A stretch of DNA of 64,000 nt from Sipunculus nudus (GCA_026874595.1 CM049314.1:64266800-64330799); one strand, 5' to 3'. Shown: positions 1 through 12,594, counted from the stretch's first letter. Translations and numbers: made by a program. The notes: generated by a model not told the origin, from the letters alone.

Positions 1-11
1 TGCAATAACAG

Positions 12-90
12 GAAGGACAGAGCAAATCTGGCCAGCGATACAGGCGGGGCATTTAGAGATTTTAAAGAGTTGGCCGCGTATTTTCTTTGA
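12..90 (+). CDS. Candidate terminal coding exon, partial (paralog at 59,093-59,169)
   Basis: After an AG at 10-11 (a possible splice acceptor in AACAG) a frame reads K-D-R-A-N-L-A-S-D-T-G-G-A-F and ends in L-A-A-Y-F-L with TGA at 88-90. A diverged copy at 59,093-59,169 keeps nearly the same peptide end (A-N-L-A-S-D-A-G-G-A-F, then L-A-T-Y-F-L and TGA). The differences are mostly conservative (R/K, F/Y), which suggests past selection on protein. The rest of the gene would lie upstream, outside the window. The family is not recognised. The copies differ by a 2-nt indel just after the proposed acceptor, so at least one may be broken or use another acceptor. Confidence 0.4.
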
Positions 91-101
91 ATTTTATTTT
101 T

Positions 102-535
102 ATTATACAACATTTATACAAATATCCGTCGTTTCTCAAAGATTTGTTTACAGAATCTAGCTATACCGGGTATACTTGTTTTTTTTCCCTTCAGTTCTTT
201 CCAAAGACATTTGAACTAATTTTGTTTGTAATAAAATTCTTAAATGTAATTATATTTTATTTACCTAATGATTTCGTCTTCATGAGCAAATGTACATTTT
301 TTTAAAGATTATTACAACATTTATACAAATGTCCGTGGTTTCTCAAAGATTTCTTTACAGAATCTAGCTATACCGGGTATTCTTAATTTTTTTATTTTCT
401 TTTCAAAGACATTTGAACTAATTTTGTTTGTAATAAAATTCTTAAATTTAATCATATTTTATTTACTGAATGATTTTGTCTTTATGATTAAATGGACAGT
501 TTTTTAAAGAATATTACATTATTTTTAACTGGTTT
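102..535. repeat. Tandem duplication, two units of about 205-220 bp
   Basis: The stretch from 102 (ATTATACAACATTTATACA) recurs from 311 with few changes, including the same segment TCTAGCTATACCGGGTAT and the same TTTGAACTAATTTTG. The paralogous block has only one such unit (about 61,330-61,590), so the doubling is local to this copy. Confidence 0.75.
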
Positions 536-539
536 TCTA

Positions 540-1610
540 GTAAGTGTTCAAGGACAAATTATTTTTCTCTAACTGGAATTCAATACCATAATGATTTCAC
601 CAAATTAATTGGCAAAGGTAGGCGGCGCCACCCACAATCCTTTTCATGCAGCGTCCATCTAAGCGTTTATTTATTTTTAGTTAAAAAAGCTCATATCTGA
701 GAAGTCGTTTATTGTATCGGACTGAAATTGTGCATGCATGTAGATCTTGAATGGATTCCTCCATCTCGAGCTCAAAACTGCTTAAATTTCGCTATCTGCA
801 ATCATTTTCGCCAGGCGTCAATCAGTGCGTTTGCTCTGGGTAAAAAATCATTCATATGTCAGGAGTAGTTCAATGTATTGGTCTGACATTTGGCATGTCC
901 ATTCATGTTTAATTTGACAGCTTTCTCGTATGCATGACAGATCGCGCCATCTACTTGCTTTCCCGTTTTCGTAGAATATTGTTTCCCTTTTCTCATAGTG
1001 GTTTGTTTTACCAGCCAGAAACTTTACATGTCTATAGATCATTGATACACAAGCCTGGTGGTGCCACGTACCGACAGTTCTTTTTACATAGCGTACATCC
1101 ATAAAACTCCTCTTAGTGAAAATTGCATAATCATAGCAGTAGACAGCTGGTAAGCTTAATTTTTTTTTCACGTTTATTCGTCTTGGAGCCACCTACCGTT
1201 TCTGCGCGTTATACATTGATGTACTTTTCTCAGGAGTTGTTTGGCCTACCAGCGTGAAATTTTGCATGTTCATCCGTCATGGGTAGATTTCTCAAACATG
1301 AGATTTGTGGCGCCGTTCACAAAGTATTTATATTATACATTCATGTATTTATCCCAGGAGTTTTTTTTTATGTTTTTGTGCACTTAGATCAATCTTCGGT
1401 AGATTTATCGTAAAGAAGACTGGTGACGATACCTACAATCACGTATTTGTAGAATACATCCAGGCATTTATCTCAGGAATGGTTTGCCGTATCGGCCGGT
1501 AATGTTGCATGTCCGTAGATCTATTTTGATTTATCTTGTGTACAGGACTGGTGGCGCCACCTACAATCAATTTTACCTGACGTCAATCTTTTTGTGTATT
1601 TTGGTGAAAA
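540..1610. repeat. Dispersed repeat with GGTGGCGCCACC-type palindromes, left part of block 1
   Basis: It aligns by eye with 61,620-62,590. It contains repeated phrases meaning the same core unit: TATCTCAGGAGT, TATCGGCCTG and TTGCATGTCC, each followed by a palindrome variant (621-632 with one mismatch, 1,057-1,068 with two, 1,550-1,561 exact). The unit spacing is irregular and no long ORF is convincing. The copy resumes at 4,034 after the family D insertion. Confidence 0.7.
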
Positions 1611-4033
1611 TAAAACAAGGCCTACATGCCTAATGCGAACCTGTGCATTGGGAAATACACCAGGTATAATGTTTCAATGCTGGACCATTACTTTTCATGT
1701 AAATGAACAATGTAAGTACTAAACATTTTGAATAAGAAACAGTTACGCAAACATCTCTGCTGAAATTCTGGCATGGGTGCACACAACACAAAAACGATTC
1801 TAGCTGGCACCACCAGTCTTGTATACAACAAAGCTATCAGAGATATACACATACAACAATTTTCAGACTGATATATCAAACCCCTCCTGAGAAATTAACA
1901 GGGATACACATTGTGCAAAAATTATTGTAGGTGGCACCACATGTCTTGTATACGACAAAGCTATCCGATATGTATAAATATGCCCAATTTCAGGCTGATA
2001 TATCAAATTCCCCTTTAGAAATGTCAATGTACGTGGCACCACCTGTCTTGTAAATAAGAATACCATCAAAGACGCATAGACAGGTCAAAATATCAGTCCA
2101 ATACATCAAACTTTCCCAGAGTTTGATGTACTGGGCTGACAAGGCTTAGTTGAGTAAGGCAGTTGCCCCCCCCCCCCCAGTGACCTGTGACAAATTGCTG
2201 CATCAAGCTACTGCAATGAGTCAACTCTTGATCTGCACCTGGCTGCACTGAGTGAACTCTTGACCTGTTGCATAATCTGACACAGCTAGCAGTCTGCCAA
2301 AGCTATAAATAGATTCAGGCTGAACTTTGGTGCCAAATATGATGCAGTGAGCAGTCTGTCAAGCTATAAATAAAATGCAGCTACTGCACTGAGTGAACTC
2401 TTGACCTATACCTGGCTGCGCACTTCTTCCAATCCTAGCACTGTGCCAAAACTATTTATAGAGCTGACATCATCTTGGCTAATGGCCAATATCAAGGCAC
2501 TGGCAATCTGCCAATGGAAACCAAGTGCTGCCATCTGAACACAAAAATGGTCCCTACTTGAAATCAAATAATTTTGAAATTTATTTTCCCATTACAAGAT
2601 GCTTTTCAGCTGACTTTTTATAAAAAAGAAATCAGGAATATATGTAAAATTATTACAGATGCATACTGAATGCAAAATTCAAATACATATATATCTCATT
2701 GATGGCAAATTCTTGAATTAAGTTGAGTAGGGATACCAATAATTTATAATCCTTGTACAGTTGTCTTTATATAGCCACAGAGAGCTGACTATCGATGAAT
2801 GTAACATTGCCTGGTATGATGAATAACTTGAATCATAAATCTAAATTTTTTAAAAGCTTTTAAAAAAATCTTCCTTGTCAGTATTAACCGAAGATAACCG
2901 GAAATCTAAATGTCTAGTGGCATGATGTAATAGATGCTGATAAACCGGTGCCAGGCTAGATGTACCAGCATCACAAAGCTTACATATATGGTAAAATGAC
3001 TCAATTCAATCTCCATAATTCAGCCAAAAATCATTCGTGTTGAACCGTTAATGTTTATAAGAATTATTGTATGAATTATTCTTGTAAAATATTTAACAAA
3101 CTGGCTTCAGTGGCATCAGTCGAAAAAACGCTTTGCAGGTTTATCACTCATATGGGAAAATACAGAAAAATGGCTAAGTTAAGCTTCTCATAACTCAGCC
3201 AAAAATCACTGAACCAAAACCATTTGAACAAACCTGAATTATCAACATCTGAGGATAATTAATGTATGAGATTTAAGTATTTGGCCCAGTGGTTTTTGAG
3301 AAGAAGATCTTTGTAGCCACTGAGCTAAAATGGGCTGTTATGGCATATGACTAAATTCAGCTTCCCATAACTTAGCCAAAAGTCACTGAAAAGAGACCAT
3401 TTAAACAAACTTCAGAAAGCACTACCCTAGGATCAATTCTGTGCGATATTAAACATTTTGGTCATATGGTTTCAGAGAAGAAGTTTTTTGTAGCCCTCAG
3501 TGTGATACAGGCACTAATAACCCCGCACAAAAAAGGCCGATGCAGGTGGCGCCACCAATACGACCATATGACCTATGTGACCAACATTGTCATAAAATTT
3601 GGTGGTGATAGCTCCAGCAGTTTCTGAGATTTAAATTTTAATATGCTTTTTTGCACAGTTAACAAAGTTCAACCTCCTGTAACTCGGCCAAAAATCTCCA
3701 AACTGGAACCATTCGAACAAACTTGAGAAAGATGGTTCCAGGGATCATTTCTGTGAAATATTGAACAATTTGGCTGGACATTTTTGGAGAAGAAGATTTT
3801 TAAAGCTTTTTTAGCTTTTTCCCTATAAAATCTAAGAAAATGCAGTTAGAAAAAAAAATAAACAAAATCCGATATAGATTTTTGGACGACTGATTATTTG
3901 CAAAAAAAAATTGGTGATGCTAGCTCCTGCCGTTTTTGAGATAGCTATGGTTAACGGACAGACGACGCACGACGTACGACGCACGACACACGACGGACGA
4001 CACCGCACCATCGCATAAGCTCACAGGTTCGCT
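1611..4033. mobile_element. Family D element inserted in block 1, about 2.4 kb, non-coding
   Basis: The left end carries AAGGCCTACATGCCTAATG and then GCGAACCTGTG (1,635-1,645). The right end carries the exact reverse complement CACAGGTTCGC (4,022-4,032). The right end is preceded by a GACGGACGACG-type tract (3,955-4,000). The interior holds near-repeats around phrases such as AACTCAGCCAAAAATCACTGAA (about 3,010, 3,190, 3,370, 3,680) and one exact GGTGGCGCCACC (3,545-3,556). The paralog at 62,570-62,600 runs straight through the insertion point. No transposase is visible, so this is a non-autonomous element. Confidence 0.7.
2166..2179. repeat. Poly-C run
   Basis: Uninterrupted C homopolymer inside the family D element. 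Its length may be unreliable. Confidence 0.8.
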
Positions 4034-4365
4034 AAAAAATATCTCAGGAGTGATTTGTTGTATCGGCCTACAAGAGCGCATGTAGAACCATCTTGTGTAT
4101 ACTTCTCGACCACAATACTAGTGACGCCGGCTGCATTCATATTTTCACTCATTTGTTTATGCATTATCTAATGTGTGATTTGCCGTGTCGGTCTGAATTT
4201 TGCATGTCCGCAGATGTAAGATGGCATTATCTTGTATACAAGACTGGCGGTGCCAGCTACATAAACTTTTACATTCTTTCACACGTGGGTCTCGGGATAT
4301 TTGGGCATCTCTGATTTCATAAATGTGGAGGTCTGTCACGTTAGGAGATATTCCATGTCTCATTT
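4034..4365. repeat. Block 1 repeat resumes after family D
   Basis: It aligns with 62,590-62,870: the order GATTTGTTGTATCGGCCTACA, ACTTCTCGA, ACTAGTGACGCC, then CATGTCCGCAGATGT is kept. It confirms that 1,611-4,033 is an insertion into a pre-existing repeat. Confidence 0.65.
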
Positions 4366-4620
4366 TAGCAATTTTCTGTGATTGGGCGGATACCAGTAGT
4401 CGTTTGTTCAGTGCCCATATTTTAGTTCAATATACCATATTTAACACACCACCTAGGGATCAAAATATCTTCAAATTATACATCCAAATAAAGATCCTTT
4501 GAAACGATCGTTTTAAGTTCCTATTAAGCGCAAAATCAACCCTCAACGGGCATAGAATAGTACCTCAGCCAGAGGGATCACCGGTACCAAACTGGTGACA
4601 ATTGATATAAATGATTTTTA

Positions 4621-4623
<3 letters not shown>

Positions 4624-4663
<40 letters not shown>
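4624..4663. repeat. (TA)n microsatellite
   Basis: About 20 uninterrupted TA units. Confidence 0.95.
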
Positions 4664-4664
<1 letters not shown>

Positions 4665-4666
<2 letters not shown>

Positions 4667-6308
4667 GATAATAACAATTCCTGATAGCAATGTGAAAGTG
4701 GTAGCTTTCTGTATACCAGCAGCCCGTTTTTAAATGTACTTGCACTAAAACTACAATTTTTAGACAAATACTGTTATATATACTATAACCATCAAAACAA
4801 ATTTGGTGTCATATGATAGCTGACATTCGTAGCTTTCATTTGATGTGTCATTTATAAATATCGCTTTACAAATCTCAAATATGTGAATACTTTTCTTCGC
4901 CCTGTACCGTAGTAATTTGCATATTTAAACTAATTTATTTAAGAAAAAAATGTAAGACCAACCGATAAGTTCAATAAGACGTAAATGGATTTTATGAAGT
5001 TATTAAAGAAGTCTGAGGTCTTTCAGTTGGAAAAGCATCTCTGGTATCCAACTAATATTAGCAGATTGGGCGTGGTCGCCAAAATGCGTTATTCCGTCCT
5101 TCAGTCAACCGACACATGATCAACTGCCAAAAAAACTCTCCGAAAATACATACACGCCTGAACGATGCCTTCTCATAACTTCCGTGTTGTAACCCCGCAT
5201 CCCCGATAGGTTAATCCAACCACGTGTCTGCTATTAGGGCTGTAATTTTTCATGGTCTAAATCCCGGCTGTCGTAAGCCGAGTGTCACACATGACAAGTA
5301 TGCAAGCACGGCAATCCCGTAAGTTGTTTAAATGTATGTTTCATTCACGTATCTTTTTAATTAATGTTTGCATTTAAATTAGACTGCCGTATCCGCACTT
5401 TTAGCCACATTTGTGTACATGCACGAAATATAAAGAGTCGTAATTTCAGTCTGAAAGGGTTATGTTGTTCTGCTTAAAGGAATATTTTTTTTTTCTGTTT
5501 ATGTAAAATCTGCAAAATAACAGCAAGAGCGGTAAATGTACTTACTACAGTTTTTCTTGGTTGCATCATAAATAAAATATAAATATTGCAGTTTGCCTTG
5601 GTTTCACGACTAACTGTGAAATAGAGCTGCAAATTATTCATTCTGTTTTACCTACCATCAAAATATGTTAACATTTCTGACAAGAGGAAGATTTCTAAAT
5701 AAATGGCACTTTCCATGATGGAAATTACAAGCTGTTTCATTGAACCATGGAACAAACAGGGATTATTATATTTAACATGAATAATGAATAGGTATCAGTA
5801 AGTGCGATAAGTACATTGACTGGTCATGTACCAGTTTCTTGTTTGAACAAAAGTCTGATGAGGCAAATAATAAAATGCTAGTGATAAGCCCAATGCACAA
5901 AATCAGTTACCGAACAAATCTTATTTAATTTTAGTTTGCTTTGACTTGGGAGTTCACGAGGCATATGTCACAAACAAAGCCCTAGCAGTCAAGCGTCAAC
6001 TAACTTTACCGGTTTGGAAGACATGCATTGTTCGCCTTGGACTATGTACTTGCACTGTAAAGTGCCATTGAGATCTTTTTGTTTAAATTTTTAAAATGTA
6101 ATGTTTCTGTTTAACTTTAACAGCTGTTTAACTCTGTGTGCTTGCCAATACCCAGGTATAAAAGATAGCATGTAATTCACTCACTGTTGTCTTTGGTGAA
6201 TAATTATGTCACGGGGATTCTTGGTTGTGCCTTCGAGAGAATATGATCTTTGATAAGTAGGTTATAATTATAACTGTTAGGTCACAGAATGGAGATTCAT
6301 GTTCTTAA
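4665..6308. other. Low-repeat intergenic stretch; possible non-coding 5' exon near 5,060-5,320
   Basis: No long ORF and no recognised repeat. The part 5,060-5,320 is richer in CpG than its surroundings and ends in a consensus splice-donor string, CCC|GTAAGT (GT at 5,319). That could be a transcribed leader exon, but no partner exon is visible. The rest is AT-rich sequence with no signal seen. Confidence 0.25.
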
Positions 6309-6936
6309 CAAATAACCCAGGGGTCATGAAGCTCAGCTGAATAGGAAGACATTGAAAAAAAAAACATTTTTTTTATCTGAATGCCAAATGCCCATTGAAC
6401 TTAATTATAGCTCTTAGGATACTTATAACAGAGACCTATTTTCAGGTTTCAAAAGAGATTTTTCATGGACCTCCCTGGACTTCCAGGAAGAAGATTCTAG
6501 GTTCTATGGTTAAGATTTTTGTGCCCTGTTAACGGAAGACCGCATCTTTCAAGGTATTAAACACGGAGAAAAAATGCGTAAATATTAGAATGAAATACAG
6601 GTGGGGCCACAAGCCTATAGGAACTGAAGAAAGTCAACGATCAAGGTGATCAATGCAGGAGTTGTTCAGATACTGAAGCTTTTGTTTCAAATTTTTAGTT
6701 ATTCTGGGGGTATTTATATGAGTCCTATAGCTCAGGGGATATGGGTAACAAAGACCTAAATTCAGGTTTTCAAGGAGATTTTTCATTGACCTCCCCAGAT
6801 GTCAAGTAAGAAGAATATAGGTCCAGTGGTTACGATTTGTGCCCTGTTAACGCACAGACAGACAGACGGACGGACGGACGACGGACAAAGAGTGATCGCT
6901 ATTGCTCAGCATGACTGAACATAAGCTGAGCTGATT
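6309..6936 (+). mobile_element. Family E element, short copy
   Basis: The left end reads CAAATAACCCAGGGGTCATG followed by CTCAGCTG. The right end reads GTGCCCTGTTAACGC, a GACAGACGGACGG tract, GTGATCGCTATTGCTCAGC and GCTGAGC. Inside are the family phrases GGTGGGGCCAC (a decayed palindrome, 6,601), TATTCTGGGGG and CCTAAATTCAGGTTTTCAAG. Other copies are at 31,272, 42,025 and 46,312. It is non-coding, with hairpin-forming ends. Confidence 0.7.
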
Positions 6937-7509
6937 TTTTTTCTTAATTTTCAAATATGACAGTGGGAACCTATATGATTTTTAACATGAAAAAAGACCG
7001 TCTTTCTAATTTGGATTTCTTTTAAAATGAAAAGGCACTTTACAATCCCTTGCAAGGGCCACTTTCTTATGACTTGATTTGGCACCCTAGTCAGCTTGAG
7101 ATAAGAATTAAATACAACAGACATATACTAGCACCCAACAATAATAAATTAGAATGATGAAATGATTTTCATATTCCACTCGCTGGTACCTTTCCAACCA
7201 TATGCAACGAATTAGTAAACACAAAATATAAGTCATCAGATTTCATGTTTTCTCTCAGAAAGCGATTACATATTGATATGATATGAACTAGTGTTTATGA
7301 TATTGCTTGCTTTCCCAAAGAAACATAACATTGAATATCTCTTTCAAAGTTTTGTTTGGAATGTGAAGGTTCGATACGTGTTAGGGGCTTATTGTGGAAT
7401 AACTAATGAAACAAACTCTACCGTTTGGAAGCTTGTTTATAACAAAGCGAATATTCACGGTGAACAGCATACTTTAAATAATAAACTAGTTGTGTCGGAA
7501 CGACACGAA
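6937..7509. other. No recognised feature
   Basis: AT-rich sequence. The open frame at 7,291-7,545 runs into the left hairpin of the next element and shows no domain, so it is not called. Confidence 0.5.
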
Positions 7510-8663
7510 TGCCCCCGCCTGGGGCAAATTAGAAATATTTGGTAAATTTTGAAAAACGTTTTAAGTTCAGGAGGTGTCATATGGTCAAAAGTAGGTCAAC
7601 AAGGGCAAAATGCAAACTCGATCTGTTACGGGTCATTATCAAGCAACACACCAAAAACCAGGCCAGTATCTGCAGGCACTGTGAAAAAAAGTCCATACAT
7701 GTGCATTTTCCATAAAAAAATTTCTGTCTTTCATGAAACTTTCTATGTTTAGGAGCCGTAAAACAATCAAAAGTAGGTCAACCAGGATGAAACGCGAACT
7801 CAATCTGAAACTGTCAATATCTGCCCACACACCAAAAATCAGGGTGGTATCTGCAGGCATTGAGGAAAAAAGTCGGTACAAATGCATTTGTTATGAAAAT
7901 TTCTATTTTTCATGAAACTTATTATGTTCAGGAGCAGTCAAATGGTCAAAAGTAGGTCAACTGAGACAAAACAAGAACTTGATCTGTAACTGATCATTAT
8001 CTGCCTACACACCAAAAATCAGGCCCGTAGCTGCAGGCACTGCGAAAAAAAGGCCGTACATGTGCACTTTTTTATGAAATTTTCTATGTTACAGCACCAT
8101 CAAACGGTCAAAGTAGGTCAACTGGGACAAAACATGAACTTGATCTGTAACTGGTCAATATCTGCCCACACACCAAAAATCAGGCTAATATCTGCAGGCA
8201 TTGCGAAAAAAACCCGTACATGTGTATTTGTCATGAAAATTTATATTTTTTCATGAAATTTTTTAAATTAAGGAGCCGTAAAACGGTCAAATGTAGGTAA
8301 ACTGGGAGGAAACGCGAACTCGATCTGTAACTGGTCATTATCTGCCTACACACCAAAAATTAGGCCAATATCTTCAGGCATTGCGAAAAAAAATCCGTAC
8401 ATGTGTATTTGTCATGAAAATTTTTATTTTTCATGAAATTTTCTAAGTTTAGGAGCCGTAAAACGGTCAAAAGTAGGTCAACCGGGACAAAACGCGAACT
8501 CGATCTGTAACTGGTCATTATCTGCCTACACACCAAAAATCAGGCCAACATCTGCAGGCATTGCGAAAAAAGTCCGTACAACTGTTTTATTTCGGAATGA
8601 CGGAAGGACGGAATGACGGACATGGGTAAAACTATATGCCCCGGCCACTTTGTGGCGGGGGCA
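7510..8663 (+). mobile_element. Family F pearl-like element with six tandem core repeats
   Basis: The left cap is a hairpin at 7,510-7,526 (TGCCCC stem, GGGGCA return). The right cap is a hairpin at 8,637-8,663 with TGCCCC-G-GCCAC, loop TTT, and the matching return GTGGC-G-GGGGCA. The core phrase AACT(C/T)GATCTGTAACTG recurs near 7,612, 7,795, 7,972, 8,134, 8,313 and 8,493, giving units of about 160-185 bp. A GGAATGACGGAAGGACGG tract comes just before the right cap. This matches the layout known for pearl elements of bivalves. Short ORFs across it change frame from unit to unit and are not genes. Confidence 0.8.
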
Positions 8664-9009
8664 TAAAAATACTATTTCTTTTATATATTTACCTGATACC
8701 TCTTTTAATTCAAATATTCAACTTCACAAAGTGACCCACGGCTTTTAATGCTAAGCTGAATCAATATTGGTCACATTTATCTATTTTTTTGCAAACTAAG
8801 GACAGTTTAAGCGAACCTGTTTACACATAAAGTCTGAACATCCAAGGTCTAGTTTGCTTTGCTATATATCAAACTTATAATTGCAGTATATATTTCACAA
8901 ACAGAAACTTGAATTTCTTACATTATCCTTTTTCTATGATAACAATCTATGAAAAGTTTTATAGATAAATGAAAAATCATTTTCAATGTACCAGTGTAGT
9001 TTCCATATT

Positions 9010-9012
<3 letters not shown>
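8664..9012. other. No recognised feature
   Basis: AT-rich spacer between the family F element and a microsatellite. Nothing convincing on either strand. Confidence 0.5.

Positions 9013-9081
<69 letters not shown>
9013..9081. repeat. Compound (CT)n(TA)n microsatellite
   Basis: About 30 bp of CT repeat runs directly into about 37 bp of TA repeat. Confidence 0.95.
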
Positions 9082-9087
<6 letters not shown>

Positions 9088-9399
9088 CTGCTGGTTTTTA
9101 ATGGTTATTAAGTAAGCGATGGAAAACCCATTTTTTGCCTGATAGTTCCATTAAATTGTTATTTGTTACGTATATTGTTTGTTAGATGTTTGTGTATCCT
9201 TGAGATTTTTTTATTATGTGTAATGTTGTCTTATAAAAAAAAACACGTCAATGTCCTGCCTAACATGAGGAATGTTATACATGCGGGATAAGAAGCCATT
9301 GGGCTAAATGCTGCAGAAAAACTCGCAACTGATAAAAAACAGAAACCATCGAGGCCGTATCCCCGTATTTCGTCGACCAGAAGGAAACCATCAAGAGAT

Positions 9400-11660
9400 T
9401 CTATTCAAGGAAAACAAACAGGCACCGCGATGAGGCATATTCAAACCTGAGTATCTTAGCACCAGGACTTCCACAAGGAAAATATGAGCTACAGTTCATG
9501 ATTGACACAGGCGCCTCTGGCAACACATTACCGCTGAGGATATTCCGTCATATACAAGGCGATTCGGTTAAGGATAAAAAAGTCCTTATTCCTTGCAATG
9601 TGAATCTGACAGCATCAAATGGACAAGAAATAACTCGCCTTGGTAAATTAGACATGCCATGTCGATAAGGTAATTCTGGTTAGATGAAGACTCGATTTTA
9701 CATCGTGGATGTTCCAGGTCCAGCTGTTGTCGGACTTCCTACCAATGAGCTACTAGAACTAGTTACCATCAAGGTTGATGAGCTGGAAAAATCAAACCGA
9801 CTACGAGCCACACAGGGGCTAAACTGAACTCTCATGCAACATCGGACACCAGCAAACAACCAGCCCGTCCATTACCAGGAAATATCTCAATTGCAAACGA
9901 CCTCATGAAACCATACCCACATCAGATTGACCAGATTAAGAATTTCCCTGGTGATGCAAAAGGGCTACTGAAACCTGATGCACATCCATTTATCGACCCA
10001 CCACGGAAATGCAGTCTGCACAACAAGGAAAACTGAAACGTGAGCCAGACAAAATGGTGAGCCAAGCTTAAGGTGTCATCAGAAAAGTGGACGCACACAT
10101 GAATTGTTCCAGCTGAGCTTTCAGTACCAAAAAGGAGAATTCCTTGAGAACCTGCATAGACTCACGGAAACTCAACTCGAGTTTTAATAAATGTTCCCAC
10201 AAAATTCCAGAGCCAAAATATTCAGCGTGCCACAAGACATAATCCAGTCCAGAATGGACCAAAATCTGGAAAACTTCAAGAATGTTGTTACCATCATAGG
10301 CGATGCGTGTATATGGTGAGACAGGAGCTGAAAATGATGTTACTCCGATACTGCTAACGGAGCGAGCGCTAGAAAAAGGACTTGTATTTAACAGAGACAA
10401 GTGCATAATCAAGCAATCAAGCATTTCTTTCTTCGGCAATATGTGTATCAGTGAAAGTATAAAACTAGATCCTGCCAAAGTCTCACACATACGTTAGGAA
10501 CTCTGGAAGACCTATCTCGGTTTCTATGTATAATGAATTATTTGTGCCAATTAACACCACACTATGCAGAGAAGGCACAAACTCTCCATAACCTCCATAA
10601 AAGGATGTACCATAGACCCTGGGTGCCGAACACCAGAAATGTTTTGACGAACTGAAGCAGTCAGTGTCAGAGCAGGCGTGTCTGAAATATTACGATCCGA
10701 CATTAACTGTGCAAATTGAGGTTAATGCATCACATAATGTATTGGGAGCTGCTGTGATTCAGGAAGTTAGACCAATGGCCTTATGTTCAAAATCCTCGAG
10801 AGAATGCCAGTCGAGGTACAGCGACATAGAACGTGGAATGTTGGTTGTGGTACATGGTATACAGCGATACCATACCTATATATTTATGGAAAAATCTTCA
10901 CCGTTGTGACATACCACGAACCGCTTGTCACTATATGTGTCAAACCACTCCTTTCTGCTCCTCCATGGCTGCAACGCATGCAGTTGAGGATACAGGGGTA
11001 CGGTTACAATATGGAGTACCGTCCAGGTGTGAAAATGTTACTTGCAGATACACTGAGCCGACTACCTAACCTAAGTGACAATAGGGGTAGACCTGGAAAT
11101 CAGAGCTGACGGTATAGATCTTGAGTCAGATGACCCAACTTATGTTACTACTGCTCTGATTAACTTCTCGAAAGAAAAGCAGACCACATTCAGGGAAGAT
11201 TTTATTAAGACCCTATACTTAACATGCTGAAAGATATCAAACAGACATGCTGGCCTGAAAGCATCAAAGACCTACCTAATGACATGAGACCCTATTGTTC
11301 ATTAACAGACGAACTAGCCCTGGAAGCAGGCGTTCCATTTAAAGGAAGATAATTTCTTTTTTTTCAAGACTATGCAACTATACATGCTAGATCAACAGTG
11401 CCATCAAAGTCACCAAGATGTTTAAAGACGGTTTACAAGGTAAACATCAACAAGAACAGAATTAATGAATAAATCCTGCCAAATATGCCGAGAACACCAC
11501 AACGCTAATATGAAAGTGTGACCTGTGATAGATCCAAGAACGTCAATGTCGTGTGATTGTGAACCGGTACAGCAGGTATCCGCTTGTTGATGAGATGAGT
11601 TGCTATACTTGTGTATGTTCATATATGGAGTCATGTAACCTCTGTACGGCAACTACAAAT
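9400..11660 (+). pseudogene. Ty3/gypsy retrotransposon remnant 1 (protease, RT tail, RNase H)
   Basis: This is a decayed pol region. An aspartic-protease motif D-T-G-A-S-G-N-T is at about 9,500-9,530. A fragment at 10,303-10,497 resembles the RT thumb border (K-G-L-V-F-N-R-D-K-C, F-F-G-N). 10,664-11,109 resembles RNase H, with I-E-R-G-M-L-V-V-V, an L-Q-R-M stretch and a terminal L-L-A-D-T-L-S-R-L-P. The RT catalytic centre is not intact: the stretch near 10,290 reads I-I-G-D-A. RNase H carries N where the family has a catalytic D (codon 10,724-10,726). Frames are split by many stops and by an internal deletion. Traces of the integrase N-terminus may extend to about 11,480. It resembles the Mag/C-type clade of Ty3/gypsy. 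No LTRs were seen. Confidence 0.8.
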
Positions 11661-12069
11661 AGACTGAGCGTCGGACCATGGTCAGTTACCAACTACCATC
11701 GATGTTGAAGAGCTGCCGGACTTCAGTGGGAGCTGACCTGGGCCGGCCTCAGCGAATGAAGAATTAAGAACATGAAGAATATAGAATCGTCGATTGTTCC
11801 TGGACGCGGTGTGGTTGTGCGAGTGTCACCGTAACAGCACGGTAACAGTGGTGGAGATCCGAACTGATCCCAAAGTAAGTTAACCATTATTTTAGTGCCC
11901 GTCCTGGCGCATAAACAATTACGCATACGCTTACGTCGCTGCGACGAACCGGTCTCGGAAAAAAGCCAAGCATCAAATAACCAGTATGCAAAATTAAAGC
12001 AAGCTTCTGCCGAAATTTTCGGGCAACAAGGGCGGAGATACGTCGCTGTGGCTAGAGCGGTTTGCTCTT
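11661..12069. other. Possible leader of Ty3/gypsy element 2
   Basis: This is GC-balanced sequence directly before the gag frame. GTAACAGTGGTGGAGATCC at about 11,840 resembles the TGGTGG-type start of a primer-binding site in some Ty3/gypsy leaders. I could not find a matching LTR downstream, so the 5' boundary is unresolved. Confidence 0.25.
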
Positions 12070-12594
12070 TTGGCCCGAATTACAAACTGGGTCAATGAAG
12101 ACAGTAAGCAAAATAAACAGACCAGCTATTTTCCCCTCTACTTACATCATGGTTCCACCGCGGAAACGTGGTATACCACATTGTCACCAGCGACGCGGAA
12201 CGACTTTAACCGTCTTTCCGAGGCATTTTTGTCTCGGTTTCAAATAGCGGATGAATCCCGTTTGGCAAGCTTGGCGGAATTCAACAGCTGCCAAAAGCAA
12301 CCTGGTGAGTTCGTCGATGCGTATATTGACAGCGTCCGTCTGCAAGGCGCGCAATTAGACAAGTCCGAAAAAGACATTCTCGACGCAATAGTGATGGGTC
12401 TTCCAGCAGAAATTAAATACTTCGTGATGGCACGGGAGCCCAACACCATCGACCAAGCCACGAAGTACGTGCGCATGTCCATCGCCATGCATCAACCAGT
12501 CATCCAGGTAAGCGGCGACCAGCTTGAAGAATTTTGCATGCGCGTGTGCCACTACTTACTAGAAGAGGCCTCAACAGGCGCCCCACCTGTGTAA
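12070..12594 (+). pseudogene. gag: Ty3/gypsy element 2, Gag (capsid-like domain)
   Basis: The frame shows the retrotransposon Gag fold signature: a W-Y after the first helix (A-E-T-W-Y), then F-L-S-R-F and a later run E-F-V-D-A-Y-I-D-S-V-R, which is typical of the Retrotrans_gag family. Capsid proteins of this type package element RNA into cytoplasmic particles. A TAA at 12,592 interrupts the frame. Reading continues open in the same frame through 12,595-13,170 into the zinc knuckles, so gag and nucleocapsid were once one ORF. No start is certain, since the frame is open upstream of the first Met near 12,092. Confidence 0.75.

Noticed and set aside
7550-8600. CRISPR array
   Set aside because: Units are 160-185 bp with no short constant repeat and unique spacer pattern, there are no cas genes, and the sequence is eukaryotic.
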